64,000 nucleotides of DNA from Geoalkalibacter subterraneus (GTDB lineage Bacteria > Desulfobacterota > Desulfuromonadia > Desulfuromonadales > Geoalkalibacteraceae). The notes beneath the pieces are model-generated. The model did no database searches. It was not told the DNA's origin and saw nothing but the letters and a program-made list of their open reading frames with translations. The stretch is taken from contig NZ_CP010311.1 in assembly GCF_000827125.1 (NCBI RefSeq), positions 124,001 through 188,000 on the forward strand, written 5' to 3'. Made by a program: the position numbers and the translations under genes. This document shows positions 1-8,379 of the stretch, in pieces (the stretch's first letter is position 1; each line of letters starts with the position of its first letter).

Positions 1-1
1 C

Positions 2-424
2 AACAGCCGGTTTATCTCGGAGAAGGTGACCAACTGGACTTTCTCAAACTCCCGTTCGCGGGTCGTGCTGCCGGTTGGCGTCGCCTACGGCAGCGATATC
101 GAGCTGGTGCTGAAAATCCTGCTGGAGGCGGCGGTGAGGCACGAACTCATTCTCAAGGACCCAGCCCCTTCACCGATCTTTGTGGGCTTTGGCAACAGCT
201 CCCTGGATTTTGAGCTGCGATGCTGGATCTCAGATATCGGAAGCAGGTTCACTGTGCGCAGTGATCTGGGGTGTTATATCGACAGGCGGTTCCGTGAAGA
301 GGGTGTTGAGATCCCCTTCCCGCAGCGTGATCTGCACCTTCGATCCGTCGATGCAAACGTGGCCAGGGAGTTGTGGAAGAGCGGTCAAGCCAATCAAAAG
401 GCGGATCGGGAAGAGAAATCCTGA
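2..424 (+). CDS. MscS-family mechanosensitive channel, C-terminal part (5' end outside window)
   Basis: The frame is open from the left edge, so only the last 140 residues are visible. They contain the hallmarks of the cytoplasmic C-terminal domain of MscS channels: the NSRF stretch near the start, a VTNWTFSN segment, VGFGNSSLDFELRCWI, and a final IDRRFREEGVEIPFPQRDL tail. MscS proteins open under membrane tension and release solutes during osmotic downshock. The transmembrane pore lies upstream of the window. A GTG at 26 could be mistaken for a start, but family similarity continues before it. The gene is followed by a shared terminator with the convergent cytochrome gene. Confidence 0.85.
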   Translation, partial: NSRFISEKVTNWTFSNSRSRVVLPVGVAYGSDIELVLKILLEAAVRHELILKDPAPSPIFVGFGNSSLDFELRCWISDIGSRFTVRSDLGCYIDRRFREEGVEIPFPQRDLHLRSVDANVARELWKSGQANQKADREEKS

Positions 425-440
425 CCCTCTTTGCAGGGAG

Positions 441-480
441 CAACAAAAAACCCCGGCACAAAAGCCGAGGTTTTTTGTTG
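441..480. terminator. Bidirectional rho-independent terminator
   Basis: An inverted repeat (AAAAAACCCCGGC, loop, GCCGAGGTTTTTT) with one mismatch has an A-run on the left and a T-run on the right. It lies between two convergent genes, the MscS gene and the NapC/NirT cytochrome gene, and can stop transcription from both sides. Confidence 0.85.
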
Positions 481-504
481 CTGGAAGACGTTTGGGCAGG
501 GGGA

Positions 505-1959
505 TCAGTAACCGCCGCCCAGAGTGCGCAGGACTTCCGGATCTTCCTCATCCTGTGCGAGGACCAGGTGGCAGGTGTCGCAATCCATCGAGATGACCTC
601 TCCGCTTTCCGTCTCATGCATGTCGTTGTGACAACGCAGGCAGCCGATAGAGAAATCGAAATCCTCGGTATGGCCGATGTGGTTGGTATAGGTATTCCAT
701 TCAATTTTCATCTCAGGGAAAACATTTTCACTGTATGCTTCCTGGATACCGGTAATCGCTTTCTGAAGTTTTTCAGGGTTGTCCCGGCCGATTTCGGGAT
801 AATTCTGTTTGTACCAGGCGGTCAGATCCGTGGCAATGCGCGTTCTCGCTTCATCCTGGGTGGCATATTCTTTCTGCACAACTTCCATTGCCTTTTTCTT
901 GATGAAGGGGATTTCAGAAGGGATTTTTCCCTCGAGGATCTTGTTGTCAATGGCACGCCCGGGCGGCAGGTAAATATGAGTCGGGCGGTTGTGGCAGTCG
1001 ATGCAGTCCATCTCTCTCACATCTGCGTGTTCAATCTCCGAATCCGTCCGGGTGCGGAAAACTTTCTCGGTGCCATCCGCCTGCTGGAGAACGACCTCGG
1101 GGATCACGGTGCGCTGCCAGTCTGCCGCTTTGTAGATGATCTTGTTTTCCGGTGCCACATGCCAGTGAATTCCATGGGCACTGGTGGTGCGGTCGCCGGC
1201 CGACCCGATTTTCATCAGCAGCACGCTCTGGACATGCGTGTTTTCTTCATCGTCCAGAAACTTGTCACGAATGACAAGCTTGTCGCCATGGAATTTCTCG
1301 GGACGATGGCACTCCTCACAGGTGTCACGGGCCGGGCGAAGTCCGTGTACAGGCGTTTCAATTGGCCTAGGATAGGTGCCGAAGGCGACAGCGGCCAACT
1401 GCCGTGCCCCGGAAATCTTCGATTTGACAAACCAGGTGGCTCCGGAGCCGATATGGCATTCGACGCAATTGACCCGAGAGTGGGGTGAGTTCTGATAGGC
1501 GGTGTATTCCGGATTCATTACCGTGTGACAGAACTGCCCGCAGAAACCGTTTGATTCCATATAATGGTAGCCGCGGTAAGCAAGTAACCCCATGATGAAA
1601 ATATTGACCCCCGTAAGGAAGACTGCAAAAAAGACCAATTTGCGCATTTTGTTGAACTTGGTGGGGTCGGTAAAAAAGTCGCGCAGGTAATCCATGGTGA
1701 ACAGGCGTACCTCTTCTTTTCCTTTGAAGAAGAACAGACCGAGGAAAACCAGGACCAGTCCGCCGATGAAAGCCGGTCCCAGGATCATGTAGATCAGGGC
1801 AGCCATGTAGGTATTGTCGATGTGGGCGGTGAGGTCGTAGAGAATAGCTCCAAAGAGAAAAGGAAATACGGCGGTGACAACCATGGCCCCGACAAGGGAA
1901 ACGCGGCTGCGCGCGATGCCTTTGGTAAAAGCTGAAACGATGTCGGTAAGTTTTTTCAT
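505..1959 (-). CDS. NapC/NirT-type membrane-anchored multihaem cytochrome c (ImcH-like)
   Basis: The 484-residue protein has three hydrophobic segments in its first 130 residues (about 20-40, 50-78 and 107-127), then a periplasmic haem region. Haem motifs are C140-x3-C144-H (a CX3CH variant), then CxxCH at about 165, 214, 319, 440 and 460: six c-haems in all. Family knowledge: NapC/NirT/NrfH proteins oxidise menaquinol and pass electrons to periplasmic carriers. In Geobacter the related ImcH (seven haems) is an inner-membrane gate for high-potential extracellular electron transfer. The ImcH comparison is inference. The long 5' region with promoter and palindrome suggests its own transcription, separate from the next cytochrome gene. 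Confidence 0.8.
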   Translation of the reverse strand: MKKLTDIVSAFTKGIARSRVSLVGAMVVTAVFPFLFGAILYDLTAHIDNTYMAALIYMILGPAFIGGLVLVFLGLFFFKGKEEVRLFTMDYLRDFFTDPTKFNKMRKLVFFAVFLTGVNIFIMGLLAYRGYHYMESNGFCGQFCHTVMNPEYTAYQNSPHSRVNCVECHIGSGATWFVKSKISGARQLAAVAFGTYPRPIETPVHGLRPARDTCEECHRPEKFHGDKLVIRDKFLDDEENTHVQSVLLMKIGSAGDRTTSAHGIHWHVAPENKIIYKAADWQRTVIPEVVLQQADGTEKVFRTRTDSEIEHADVREMDCIDCHNRPTHIYLPPGRAIDNKILEGKIPSEIPFIKKKAMEVVQKEYATQDEARTRIATDLTAWYKQNYPEIGRDNPEKLQKAITGIQEAYSENVFPEMKIEWNTYTNHIGHTEDFDFSIGCLRCHNDMHETESGEVISMDCDTCHLVLAQDEEDPEVLRTLGGGY

Positions 1960-2064
1960 TCTGTGGCCCCTTTTTGTTTATTATTTCAGCACATTCGATT
2001 CGCGTTAGCTGCCGAACGGCCTGTCGCCGGATATGCTTTGATTGTCATAGTGAAAATCGTGACT

Positions 2065-2103
2065 GTGCGTCGAATTTTCCCTGGCAGGGAATATTCGACG
2101 CAC
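2065..2103. promoter_or_regulatory. 18-bp-arm palindrome at the predicted transcription start of the cytochrome gene
   Basis: Arms 2065-2082 and 2086-2103 are complementary over 18 bp with one T-T mismatch and a 3-nt GGC centre. There is no T-run, so it is a poor intrinsic terminator. On the minus strand it begins about where transcription from the neighbouring predicted promoter would start, 106 bp upstream of the ATG at 1959. It may be an operator or a 5' mRNA stem-loop. Confidence 0.6.
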
Positions 2104-2111
2104 GGCCTAAT

Positions 2112-2140
2112 AGATACAGTTTGGAACGATGTTTTGTCAA
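2112..2140 (-). promoter_or_regulatory. Candidate sigma70 promoter for the NapC/NirT cytochrome gene
   Basis: Reading the minus strand, a perfect TTGACA (2140-2135) is followed after 17 bp by GTATCT (2117-2112). Shifting by one gives TATCTA with 18-bp spacing. The -10 is weak, the -35 is consensus. The predicted start falls at the edge of the palindrome. Confidence 0.45.
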
Positions 2141-2293
2141 TGATTAAAAAATTAATGAGTGCGGTCAAGTAACCGTCTGCAATAATTGATGAAACCGATG
2201 TTTTAAGCTGTGTTGAAGCGCAGATCGGCCTGTTCAAATGCGCACTTTTCCCTGTTTAGTCGCGTTCAAGCCATATAATTTTTCAATATAACA

Positions 2294-2327
2294 TAAAAAA
2301 AGGCTGCCCGAAGGCAGCCTTTTTTTA
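2294..2327 (-). terminator. Rho-independent terminator of the cytochrome b/c gene
   Basis: GGCTGCC and GGCAGCC flank a CGAA tetraloop, with A and T runs on both sides. It lies 19 bp past the stop of the minus-strand gene at 2346. It also isolates that gene from the downstream cytochrome gene. Confidence 0.9.
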
Positions 2328-2345
2328 TTGGGCGGTGAAGGGTTC

Positions 2346-4205
2346 CTAGTGGCCGCTGCCGTGCATAAAGGCATAGACCATCAGGATGACCAGGGTAATC
2401 CCGATAAACACGGCGCTGAAGCCGAATGCTTTCAGGATGAAGTCATAGACAACACCGGAGGGTTTAGGTTTGACGAATTGCTCGGTGATGCCGAGTTCCT
2501 CATAACGCCGCCACTGATCAGCGCGTTCTTCGAGAAACTCCTCTTTATTGATTTCGCCATTGAAAATAACGAAGTCCATGGGGAATTTCTCGGGCCGTCC
2601 GTGAGTATTGAAGAAGTGGACGGTAAAAATAAAGCCGGTTGCCAGCAGGGCTTCGTCCGAATGGACGATGGTGGCCACGTTGAACATCCAGCCCGGCAGG
2701 AATGTGCCGAAGAATTCGGGGAACCACAGCATGAGGCCGGAACCGCCGATGGCAAACATACCCCAGAAGACGGCAAGGAAGTCGAACTTTTCCCAGTAGG
2801 TCCAGCGCTCAAAAGTCGGCTTGGGCCCGAGGAACAGGAACCAGCGGAACATGCCGGCGATATCGCGCACATCGCGCAGGTTGGGGAACAGCGAGTCAGG
2901 ACCAAAGAGGCGCTGAATGGGGTTGCCGGGAATATCCTGCCGAACGAACAGGAACTGCACGCTCATGACCATCGCTGCACCGAAATAAACGAAGGTAATC
3001 ACGGCACCCAGGCGATGGAGCGCGGCAGCCACAGGGGCGCCACCGTACCAGTCCATCATGATTCTTGCCCAGGCCTGGTCGGCAAACTTCAGCGGCAGGC
3101 CTGTCAGGGACAGAATCAGGAAGCTGATGATGACAAGGAGGTGCAGAAAAATATGGCGCCGGGTGAAACGACGGTAGATCTTATGGGCATCAGGGATGTG
3201 ATGCACGTGATCGCCACGAATCAGCGCAGCTTTCTTCTCACGGTTTTCAACAAAACCGCGGAACATCCACAGCAGTGTATGCAGCCAGAAGACTGCGAAA
3301 GTCGTGACCAGCAATCCGGTCATCGCCATGAACGTCCAGTAAAGAATCGGATAATTTTCTGCATCGTGGTAGCTGCCATGCGAGTAGAACTTGGTAAACA
3401 GCGGAGTCGCGTTTTCATGGCAGTTGGCGCAGGTCTCGACCAGATGGTCGGGATGCACGCTGGAGTCGGGGTTTTCTGCGGGCAGCACGGCATGCGAGGT
3501 GTGACAATCGGCACAGCCTGCAACCAGTTCGGGATAGCCAAGGCGATAATTCTTGCCGTGGTAGCTGTCCATATACGTGTCAACAGCAACGGTATTGACG
3601 CCGTTGCGGCTCATCATCTCCTGGTCATTGTGGCAGTCGAGACATACGCGGGTGTGGAATTCACGGTTGTCGTGGGAAGAAGGATCACCAAGAGGTTTGA
3701 TCTCATGCAATCCATGGCAATCAAAACATGCCGCTGAATCCATATTACCGGCTTCAAGTGCCTGACCGTGAATGGATGCCTCAAAAGTTTCGTGAACGTC
3801 AAAATGACATTCGGCGCACTTGGAGGTGGCAATGCGTTTATCGCCTTCCCAGTAGTTATGCTCATGGATATCGTAATGGCAGGCGGAGCAGCCGATATCG
3901 TTGAGCATATGGACTGATGCATAGTGCTCGGCGGTCTCTTTTTTGTGGCAGCGAACGCAATTGACGGGCTTGACCTCAATTTCACCCATCATGTGAGCAT
4001 CAACCGAGGTTATCTCGACGTGGCAGCTGGTACAGGCGTTCTGCCCATGGACCGAATTTGCAAAAGTTTCGGCCGAGACAACATCCTCATGGCAGTCGAT
4101 GCAGGTCTGGGGATCAATGGCCAAGCCGTTTGCTGCCAGAGCCTGGGAGCCCAGAAAGCCGAACAGCAATAGGGCAACGAGAATGCGGGGTAAGACCTTC
4201 AGCAT
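2346..4205 (-). CDS. Nine-haem cytochrome c fused to membrane cytochrome b (CbcL-like quinol oxidoreductase)
   Basis: The 619-residue protein begins with a signal peptide ending near ALAANG (residue 24). Nine CxxCH motifs follow in the first 270 residues (CIDCH, CTSCH, CVRCH, CSACH, CAECH, CFDCH, CLDCH, CADCH, CANCH). The C-terminal half is a multi-span membrane domain with His-bearing helices (RRHIFLHLLV, HRLGAVITF, HSDEALLATG) typical of b-type diheme subunits. This architecture, nine c-haems plus a HydB-like cytochrome b, is that of Geobacter CbcL, which oxidises menaquinol for low-potential extracellular electron acceptors. A good AGGAGG ribosome site sits before the ATG. Assignment to CbcL itself rather than a related Cbc protein is inference. 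Confidence 0.8.
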   Translation of the reverse strand: MLKVLPRILVALLLFGFLGSQALAANGLAIDPQTCIDCHEDVVSAETFANSVHGQNACTSCHVEITSVDAHMMGEIEVKPVNCVRCHKKETAEHYASVHMLNDIGCSACHYDIHEHNYWEGDKRIATSKCAECHFDVHETFEASIHGQALEAGNMDSAACFDCHGLHEIKPLGDPSSHDNREFHTRVCLDCHNDQEMMSRNGVNTVAVDTYMDSYHGKNYRLGYPELVAGCADCHTSHAVLPAENPDSSVHPDHLVETCANCHENATPLFTKFYSHGSYHDAENYPILYWTFMAMTGLLVTTFAVFWLHTLLWMFRGFVENREKKAALIRGDHVHHIPDAHKIYRRFTRRHIFLHLLVIISFLILSLTGLPLKFADQAWARIMMDWYGGAPVAAALHRLGAVITFVYFGAAMVMSVQFLFVRQDIPGNPIQRLFGPDSLFPNLRDVRDIAGMFRWFLFLGPKPTFERWTYWEKFDFLAVFWGMFAIGGSGLMLWFPEFFGTFLPGWMFNVATIVHSDEALLATGFIFTVHFFNTHGRPEKFPMDFVIFNGEINKEEFLEERADQWRRYEELGITEQFVKPKPSGVVYDFILKAFGFSAVFIGITLVILMVYAFMHGSGH

Positions 4206-4312
4206 TTTACTCCTCCTAGCGTGATTACTCCCTCAAGCGATATTTATTTTTTCGTCGGCTATTATGGCAGTGTATGAAAAAAAAAGGCAAGGGAAGAAGG
4301 TCGGGTTTATTG

Positions 4313-4347
4313 CAAAAAAAAGGGTGCGTCCCGTCGGGACGCACCCT
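4313..4347 (-). terminator. Terminator of the atp F0 operon
   Basis: A perfect 12-bp stem (4321-4332 with 4336-4347, loop GTC) is followed on the minus strand by eight T residues (plus-strand A-run 4313-4320). It lies just past the atpE stop. Confidence 0.93.
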
Positions 4348-4363
4348 TTCGGGTTTTACGGGT

Positions 4364-4627
4364 TTAGCCAACCAGAGACATAACCTGTTCGGTAAAGGGA
4401 TTAGCGAACAGAATAATCATGGCGACAACGAAAACGTAAATCGCCAGGGACTCGATCATGGCCAGACCGATCAGCATGATCGTCATGATCTTGCCGCTTG
4501 CGCCGGGATTACGGGCAACGCCTTCAACTGCACGGCTGATGGCAATCCCCTGACCGAGGCCGGTACCAAAAGAGCCGATAGCCATGCCGAAACCGGCAGC
4601 AATCATACACCAAGCAAAAAATTCCAT
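4364..4627 (-). CDS. atpE: ATP synthase F0 subunit c
   Basis: The 87-residue protein has two membrane helices joined by a polar loop (RNPGASG). Subunit c forms the rotating ring that carries the coupling ion through F0. The ion-binding Glu lies in helix 2 in the sequence IESLAIY, and helix 1 contains GQG. The combination Gln in helix 1 with Glu-Ser and Tyr five residues after the Glu matches the sodium-ligand pattern known from Ilyobacter-type rings, although the Thr after Ser is Leu here. The protein is last in atpZ-I-B-E, with a clear AAGGAG site. The F1 genes are not in this window, as is usual in Geobacter relatives. Confidence 0.96.
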   Translation of the reverse strand: MEFFAWCMIAAGFGMAIGSFGTGLGQGIAISRAVEGVARNPGASGKIMTIMLIGLAMIESLAIYVFVVAMIILFANPFTEQVMSLVG

Positions 4628-4721
4628 GTTTCTTTCTCCTTTCGAGTGTTTGTTTTTCCTATACGATATAGGACGGGGTGGTACTCCGTATATCCGCTTA
4701 CTTTTCGAAACCTTTAATATA

Positions 4722-5396
4722 TTAATGCGCTTCTTCGAGAGATCCTGCGATATAGATCATCGCCAGAAGAGTAAAAACAAAGGTCTGGATAAATGCGACA
4801 AGAACCCCCATCAGCATCATGGGCACCGGGAGCAGGAAAGGCACCAACGCAAGAAAGATCATCAGCACAATTTCATGTCCGTACATGTTGCCGAAGAGAC
4901 GAAGAGACAGTGAAAGAGGTCGTGCCAGGTGTCCGATGATTTCGATGGGGAGCATGATCGGTGCCAGCCACCAGACCGGCCCGATAAAATGTTTGATATA
5001 TTTGAGCCCGTGCTCCTTAAGGCCAACAATGTGAGTCATTGCAAACACCGTCAGCGCCAATGCCGCGTTGGTGTTGAGATTGGCTGTCGGCGGCATGAAG
5101 CCGGGCACCAGGGCAATCAGGTTGGATACCAGGATGAAAAGAGCGAAAGTGGCGATCAGGGGGAGATAAGGGCGGCCGGCCTTGCCCATGGTTTCGTCGA
5201 TCAGGTTCTGAACGATGCCGACAACGACTTCCATGAAGTTCTGAAAACCCTTGGGGACAAGCTCTGTACGACGGGTCGCAAGAAATGCCACGATAACCAG
5301 AAGAAGAATGACGAACCAGGAATAGGTCACATGCTCGCCGATATGCAGGTTAAGTTTTTGTTCGAGCCACTGCAGAAATAAAAAAGGGTGTGTCAT
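4722..5396 (-). CDS. atpB: ATP synthase F0 subunit a
   Basis: The 224-residue integral membrane protein forms the stator half-channels next to the c-ring. The essential arginine is in the conserved [13 protein letters not shown] segment around residue 170, and the last helices carry the usual FTLLAMIYI pattern. The order atpI-atpB-atpE and a GAAGGAG site support the start. The N-terminus is short, typical of bacterial a subunits in this group. Confidence 0.96.
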   Translation of the reverse strand: MTHPFLFLQWLEQKLNLHIGEHVTYSWFVILLLVIVAFLATRRTELVPKGFQNFMEVVVGIVQNLIDETMGKAGRPYLPLIATFALFILVSNLIALVPGFMPPTANLNTNAALALTVFAMTHIVGLKEHGLKYIKHFIGPVWWLAPIMLPIEIIGHLARPLSLSLRLFGNMYGHEIVLMIFLALVPFLLPVPMMLMGVLVAFIQTFVFTLLAMIYIAGSLEEAH

Positions 5397-5447
5397 TTTT
5401 GAAACGTCTCCTTCAACGGATTCGCGAAATCTGATATGGCGGGTTTG

Positions 5448-5831
5448 TCAGGCCAGGCGCCGCAGCGTCAGCCATAAAATGTTGAACACCATCACCGAAA
5501 GGCCGGCGGCAAGTGCAACCGGGTTAACCTTAAAAACGGCGATAAGCACGAAAATCGCCGTGCCGATGAAAGCAAGGCGAAGAAGAAAACTTACCTGATA
5601 TCGGCCCCGCGGGTTGCCGTGCTCAGCCTGGGCGATGACACGACGCAGCGATCGTCGCATCCAGATAAAAGCGATAATTGCGACAAGGCCACCGCCGGCA
5701 ACGCCAGCTGTCACTGCGGTGGAACGCCACAGCAAGCTCCCGAGAATCAGCAGGCCAAGAATGATCCAGTTGCGACGAGCTAGTTGCAGTTGGATCTGGT
5801 CGTCATTGTCCGGCGCGATTGTCTCGGTCAT
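5448..5831 (-). CDS. atpI: ATP synthase protein I (AtpI-like assembly factor)
   Basis: This is a 127-residue protein with about four hydrophobic segments, matching the size, topology and position of AtpI, the small membrane protein at the head of many atp operons that helps assemble the c-ring. It overlaps the end of the upstream gene by 29 bp and precedes atpB. Sequence conservation in this family is low, so the call rests largely on position and topology. Confidence 0.75.
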   Translation of the reverse strand: MTETIAPDNDDQIQLQLARRNWIILGLLILGSLLWRSTAVTAGVAGGGLVAIIAFIWMRRSLRRVIAQAEHGNPRGRYQVSFLLRLAFIGTAIFVLIAVFKVNPVALAAGLSVMVFNILWLTLRRLA

Positions 5832-6060
5832 CTTGTTCCTGCTGGCGCCGGACCTCCCTGCGGGTCAGAATAAACATGTTGCGAAACCCGGCGATGATAC
5901 CGAATAACAGAAAAATCAGGGTCAGCCAAGGCGACGTTTCAAGCCATCGGTCGAGATAATACCCCATGGCCAGGCCGATTATGGTGGCCGCCACCATGGA
6001 GATCCCGATGCTGGACAGAAAGCCCAGCGATTTAAAAAGTTGGCGGTCGTCTTCGGCCAT
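5803..6060 (-). CDS. atpZ: AtpZ/AtpI-family F0 accessory protein
   Basis: The 85-residue protein has two predicted membrane helices (about 13-35 and 42-66) separated by the YYLDRWLETSPWL loop, the pattern of the AtpZ (F0F1-ATPase_chap) family. AtpZ acts with AtpI at the membrane; roles in assembly or Mg/Ca transport have been proposed. It is the first gene of the F0 operon, behind a good promoter, and is translationally coupled to atpI by overlap. Confidence 0.8.
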   Translation of the reverse strand: MAEDDRQLFKSLGFLSSIGISMVAATIIGLAMGYYLDRWLETSPWLTLIFLLFGIIAGFRNMFILTRREVRRQQEQDDRDNRAGQ

Positions 6061-6098
6061 AATTTTGATATGCGGTATCCAGAGTCAAAAACCCGATC

Positions 6099-6127
6099 TA
6101 ATTAGCATAAGGCGATCAGGGTGTCAA
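6099..6127 (-). promoter_or_regulatory. Promoter of the atpZ-I-B-E operon
   Basis: On the minus strand TTGACA (6127-6122) is followed at 17 bp by TAATTA (6104-6099), preceded by TGC, an extended -10 element. The start would lie about 35 bp before the atpZ ATG at 6060. Confidence 0.6.
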
Positions 6128-6163
6128 CCGGTTTTTAAAGGAAAATCATGGGCAAGAAGGCAG

Positions 6164-6210
6164 GATTCGCACGCAAAGCCTGACTGTGAAAATTGCTTTG
6201 CGTGCGAATC
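6164..6210. other. Perfect 16-bp inverted repeat with 15-nt loop after hemL
   Basis: Arms 6164-6179 and 6195-6210 are exactly complementary. The hairpin starts 10 bp past the hemL stop. There is no T-run on either side, so it is not a standard intrinsic terminator. It may stabilise the hemL mRNA 3' end or be a mobile palindrome. Confidence 0.6.
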
Positions 6211-6220
6211 TCCAGGGCAT

Positions 6221-7504
6221 TTACAGGCTGGAAAAAGCCTCCTGGGCCGCTTCGATTGTGCGGTCGAGGTTTTCGCGGGTATGGGCGATACTCATAAAGC
6301 CTGCTTCAAACTGTGACGGAGCGAGGTAGATCCCCTTATCGAGCATGGCGCGGAAAAAGCGACCGAATGTTTCGACGTCGCTGCGGGCCGCATCGGCGAA
6401 ATTGGACACGGGACCTTCCTGGAAATAGGTACAGAACATCCCCCCGACGCGCTGCAGGCAGGTTTTATGCGCGGTGCGGGAAGCTGCATCGCGCAATCCT
6501 TTTTCGAGATAGGCGCTCTTTTCCTCAATCTGCTCGTAAAAGCCCTCTTCCTTGAGCAGGGTGAGGGTGGCGATGCCGGCGCTCATGGCCAGGGGATTTC
6601 CGGACAGGGTTCCCGCCTGGTAGATCCCTCCGCCGGGCGACAATTGGTCCATAACCTCCTGTTTGCCGCCGAAGGCGCCGACGGGCATGCCGCCACCGAT
6701 GATTTTTCCGAGGCACACAAGGTCGCCGCGCACGCCTAGGCGCTCCTGCGCTCCGCCGTAGGCCAGGCGAAATCCGGTCATAACTTCGTCGATGATCAGG
6801 AGGATCCCCTCTTGAGTGCAGAGCTCGCGCAGACCTTCGAGGAATCCGGCACGGGGTGCGACGCAGCCCATATTGCCGGCGACGGGTTCGAGGATAATGC
6901 CCGCTATTTGGTCCTTGTTGGCGGCGACCATTTGTTTGACCTCATCAAGGTCGTTGTAATTTGCCGTCAGGGTATGTTTGGCAAAATCCGCGGGAACGCC
7001 GGGCGAGGTCGGGACGCCGAAGGTGGCGGCGCCGCTGCCGGCTTTAACCAGCAGGCTGTCGGCGTGGCCATGGTAGCATCCGTCGAATTTAATAATCTTG
7101 TCGCGGCCCGTATAGCCGCGGGCAAGGCGGATAGCGCTCATGGTGGCCTCGGTTCCCGAGGAAACCATGCGGATCTTTTCGATATTGGGGTAGGCTTCAC
7201 AGACCATCTGTGCCAGTTGGGTTTCCAAATGGGTCGGCGCGCCGAAAGAGGTTCCCTCGGCCGCAGTTTTGCAGATGGCCTCGATTACTTTGGGATGAGC
7301 GTGGCCAAGAATCATCGGACCCCAGGACTGCACATAGTCGATATAGCTGTTGCCGTCGCTGTCATACACCTGCGAGCCGCTGGCGTGGGTAATGAAAACC
7401 GGGTCGCAGCCGACCGATTTGAAGGCGCGTACAGGGCTGTTGACCCCGCCGGGGATGTATTTTTTTGCTTCAGCGAAAAGTTGGCTTGACTTGGTGTGGT
7501 TCAT
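6221..7504 (-). CDS. hemL: Glutamate-1-semialdehyde 2,1-aminomutase
   Basis: This PLP enzyme converts glutamate-1-semialdehyde to 5-aminolevulinate, the committed precursor of haem, a fitting need for a cytochrome-rich organism. The 427-residue protein matches the usual length when started at the ATG at 7504 ([10 protein letters not shown]). An upstream in-frame extension to 7993 lacks family similarity and is rejected. Visible motifs: N-terminal [13 protein letters not shown], the [14 protein letters not shown] phosphate-binding segment, DEVMTGFR, and the PLP lysine in [16 protein letters not shown]. It is divergent from the rnf operon. Confidence 0.96.
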   Translation of the reverse strand: MNHTKSSQLFAEAKKYIPGGVNSPVRAFKSVGCDPVFITHASGSQVYDSDGNSYIDYVQSWGPMILGHAHPKVIEAICKTAAEGTSFGAPTHLETQLAQMVCEAYPNIEKIRMVSSGTEATMSAIRLARGYTGRDKIIKFDGCYHGHADSLLVKAGSGAATFGVPTSPGVPADFAKHTLTANYNDLDEVKQMVAANKDQIAGIILEPVAGNMGCVAPRAGFLEGLRELCTQEGILLIIDEVMTGFRLAYGGAQERLGVRGDLVCLGKIIGGGMPVGAFGGKQEVMDQLSPGGGIYQAGTLSGNPLAMSAGIATLTLLKEEGFYEQIEEKSAYLEKGLRDAASRTAHKTCLQRVGGMFCTYFQEGPVSNFADAARSDVETFGRFFRAMLDKGIYLAPSQFEAGFMSIAHTRENLDRTIEAAQEAFSSL

Positions 7505-7640
7505 TTGGATATCCCTCGTCGCGTGGGTTGACGGAGTTCTTTGCGATACGTGGCGAATACAAATATCATGAAGCTGTAGCTTCCTCTTTCGGCCTGTTCC
7601 TCTGGGGGATTTTCCTTTTGGTGTCCCGAACTTGTCCGTC

Positions 7641-7669
7641 TGCTTAGCATGCCCGTGCAGGGTTGTCAA
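7641..7669 (-). promoter_or_regulatory. Candidate hemL promoter
   Basis: On the minus strand a perfect TTGACA (7669-7664) is followed at 17 bp by TAAGCA (7646-7641). The -10 is poor, so confidence is low. It lies back to back with the predicted rnf promoter. Confidence 0.35.
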
Positions 7670-7691
7670 GAACAGGTATGTGAAGAGAAGT

Positions 7692-7720
7692 TTGACAGGG
7701 TTGCGGCAATAATTTACATT
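7692..7720 (+). promoter_or_regulatory. Promoter of the rnf operon
   Basis: TTGACA at 7692-7697, a 17-bp spacer, then TACATT at 7715-7720. The predicted start near 7727 leaves a leader of about 43 nt before rnfA. Confidence 0.6.
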
Positions 7721-7722
7721 AT

Positions 7723-7750
7723 GCGACCAGCCCCGTATGGGGTCGCTTTT
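7723..7750 (+). promoter_or_regulatory. Terminator-like hairpin in the rnf leader
   Basis: GCGACC (7723-7728) can pair with GGTCGC (7740-7745), followed at once by five T residues (7746-7750). It lies between the predicted promoter and rnfA, so it could act as an attenuator or, if transcription starts inside it, do nothing. Confidence 0.4.
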
Positions 7751-7769
7751 TCCGCGCCGAGGAGGCTTT

Positions 7770-8351
7770 ATGACGGGTTTGTTGATCATTCTGGTCAGTT
7801 CTATTTTTGTCAACAATTTCGTTCTTGCGCGTTTTCTTGGGATCTGTCCCTTTCTCGGCGTTTCCAAAAAGGTCGAAACGGCACTCGGCATGGGAATGGC
7901 GGTCACCTTTGTTCTGACGGTGGCTTCTGCCATGACCTGGCTTGTCCAGAGATTCGTTCTGGCTCCGCTGGGGGTCGAATACCTGCAGACCATCGCCTTT
8001 ATCCTGGTGATTGCGGCCCTGGTTCAGTTGGTCGAGATGGTCGTGCAGAAAACCAGCCCCGTCCTTTACCAGTCTCTCGGTATTTTTCTGCCCCTGATTA
8101 CCACCAATTGTGCAGTGCTGGGGCTGGCTGTTCTGAATATTCAAAAAGATTATTCCTTTCTCGAGGCGGTTGTTTTTGCCGTCGGTGCTGCCATCGGCTT
8201 TACCCTGGCGCTGGTGTTGTTTGCCGGATTGCGCGAGCGTCTGGATCTGTGTCCGGTTCCCGAGGCTTTTCGCGGAACAGCTATTGCCATGGTCACTGCA
8301 GGACTGCTTTCCCTGGCGTTCATGGGGTTTGCCGGTCTGGTGGCCGGGTGA
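7770..8351 (+). CDS. rnfA: Rnf electron transport complex subunit A
   Basis: The 193-residue protein has six predicted membrane helices and is homologous to RnfE and to NqrE/NqrD. The ATG at 7770 follows GAGGAGG and gives the expected [20 protein letters not shown] start; an 11-codon extension to 7737 is not needed. RnfA and RnfE together hold an intramembrane iron-sulfur centre through conserved Cys residues, seen here in LGICPFLGV and [10 protein letters not shown]. It is the first gene of rnfABCDGE, which couples ferredoxin and NAD redox to ion translocation. Confidence 0.95.
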   Translation: MTGLLIILVSSIFVNNFVLARFLGICPFLGVSKKVETALGMGMAVTFVLTVASAMTWLVQRFVLAPLGVEYLQTIAFILVIAALVQLVEMVVQKTSPVLYQSLGIFLPLITTNCAVLGLAVLNIQKDYSFLEAVVFAVGAAIGFTLALVLFAGLRERLDLCPVPEAFRGTAIAMVTAGLLSLAFMGFAGLVAG

Positions 8352-8379
8352 TGGCACTTCATTCTGGGATGAGAGCGCT

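Noticed and set aside
505-4205. Long plus-strand frames opposite the cytochrome genes (e.g. 373-1488, 2328-3737)
   Set aside because: Antisense shadows of haem-motif genes with no ribosome sites or recognisable domains.
6221-7993. A 590-residue HemL with a long N-terminal extension
   Set aside because: The extension crosses the rnf promoter region and has no family character; the ATG at 7504 gives normal HemL length.
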